This document shows, in pieces, positions 6,404 through 6,889 of a stretch of DNA of 6,889 nucleotides; positions within the stretch are counted from its first letter, which is position 1; each line of letters begins with the position of its first letter. Made by a program: the position numbers and the translations under genes. Origin of the DNA: an uncultured Eubacteriales bacterium (GTDB taxonomy: Bacteria; Bacillota; Clostridia; Oscillospirales; Oscillospiraceae); the NCBI GenBank assembly GCA_900553545.1, contig USDP01000081.1, forward strand, positions 1 through 6,889. Direction: 5' to 3'. A model generated the notes under the pieces. That model ran no database searches. It had not been told where the DNA came from and saw only the letters and a program-made list of their open reading frames with translations.

Positions 6404-6889
6404 TCAGTTTCGTTCTTGCGCGTCGATCTTTGCCTTGATGGCGCGGATATCCTCCAGCGCCTCGGGGCTTTGATCGTAGGGAGAAAGGCCCTTCCGGTCG
6501 GCGTCGATGACGTCGGCGTTGTAGCGGATGAAGCCCAGCAGATCCTCCTCCGGGATGCGGGAGCGGATGAACGCGCGGTCAGACTCGTCGCGGATCTTGT
6601 TTGCCACGACGCGCACCTTCGTCACGCCGATATCGGCCGCGAGCTGCTTGATGCGCTCATAGGTCTGTACGCTTCGCGCGCCCGGTTCGATGACCACGAT
6701 GAACTGATCCATCATGCTCGCCGTGCCGCGGCCCAGATGCTCCAGCCCTGCTTCCATATCCATGATGACGACGTCGTCCTTGCGGAACGTGAGGCTTGTC
6801 AAAATGGCCTTGAGCATCACGTGCTCCGGGCAGACGCAGCCGCTTCCGCCGGTGTCGACCGTGCCCATCACGAGCAGCTTGACGCCGTT
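6404..6889 (-). CDS. cooC: CooC/AcsF-type nickel-insertion ATPase, 3' part (5' end outside window)
   Basis: The visible 161 residues are the C-terminal part of a MinD/SIMIBI-class P-loop ATPase that matures the nickel centres of CO dehydrogenase and/or acetyl-CoA synthase using ATP. The family-specific CVCP (C-x-C) motif, which in CooC binds metal at the dimer interface, is at visible residues 18-21. It is followed by the Walker B/switch II segment VVIMDMEAGLEHLGRG. The deviant Walker A motif and about 95 N-terminal residues lie beyond the right edge. The frame is open to base 6889; the GTG and ATG at 6871-6866 are internal codons, not the start. It stops 18 bp before acsB, and the stop abuts the acsB ribosome binding site, consistent with coupled expression of the ATPase with its client. 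Whether this paralogue serves AcsB (AcsF role) or CO dehydrogenase is not decidable here. Confidence 0.92.
   Translation of the reverse strand, partial: NGVKLLVMGTVDTGGSGCVCPEHVMLKAILTSLTFRKDDVVIMDMEAGLEHLGRGTASMMDQFIVVIEPGARSVQTYERIKQLAADIGVTKVRVVANKIRDESDRAFIRSRIPEEDLLGFIRYNADVIDADRKGLSPYDQSPEALEDIRAIKAKIDAQERN

Overview
The window looks like chromosomal DNA of a strictly anaerobic, moderately high-GC Clostridia-type member of the Bacillota. The evidence is strong purine-rich ribosome binding sites, GC-rich third codon positions, a bacterial-type acetyl-CoA synthase (AcsB) with a CooC maturation ATPase, and a GlpA-like/FAD oxidoreductase/DUF1667 gene trio of the kind common in gut and sediment Clostridia. 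An Oscillospiraceae-like host is a guess that cannot be fixed from this window.

Layout. Bases 1-150 are a non-coding leader containing a terminator-like hairpin with a T-tract (59-110), 40 bp upstream of the first gene. Bases 151-3215 (+) are a tight three-gene operon: a GlpA-like FAD dehydrogenase with a C-terminal BFD-type [2Fe-2S] domain, a two-dinucleotide-domain FAD/NAD(P) oxidoreductase (ATGA overlap), and a small four-cysteine DUF1667 protein (3-bp gap). A GC-rich hairpin (3218-3253) separates this operon from a convergent EamA-family permease (3262-4122, -). Upstream of the permease lies a 121-bp gap with up to three hairpins. Then come acsB (4244-6385, -) and the 3' part of cooC (6404-6889, -), which runs off the right edge.

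How the genes may work together. The left operon probably encodes a soluble flavin/iron-sulfur dehydrogenase complex. It would oxidise a small hydroxy or amino substrate, with glycerol 3-phosphate the leading candidate, and pass electrons through [2Fe-2S] and possibly [4Fe-4S] centres to the second flavoprotein and NAD(P). The right pair belongs to the Wood-Ljungdahl pathway: CooC is an ATPase for nickel loading, and AcsB makes acetyl-CoA from CO, a methyl group and CoA. The permease has no evident functional link to either group. No RNA genes, mobile elements, CRISPR arrays or phage genes were seen. The most interesting points are the likely attenuator before the dehydrogenase operon, the electron-transfer logic of the DUF1667 module, and a cooC-acsB unit that ends in hairpins instead of continuing into other acs genes.
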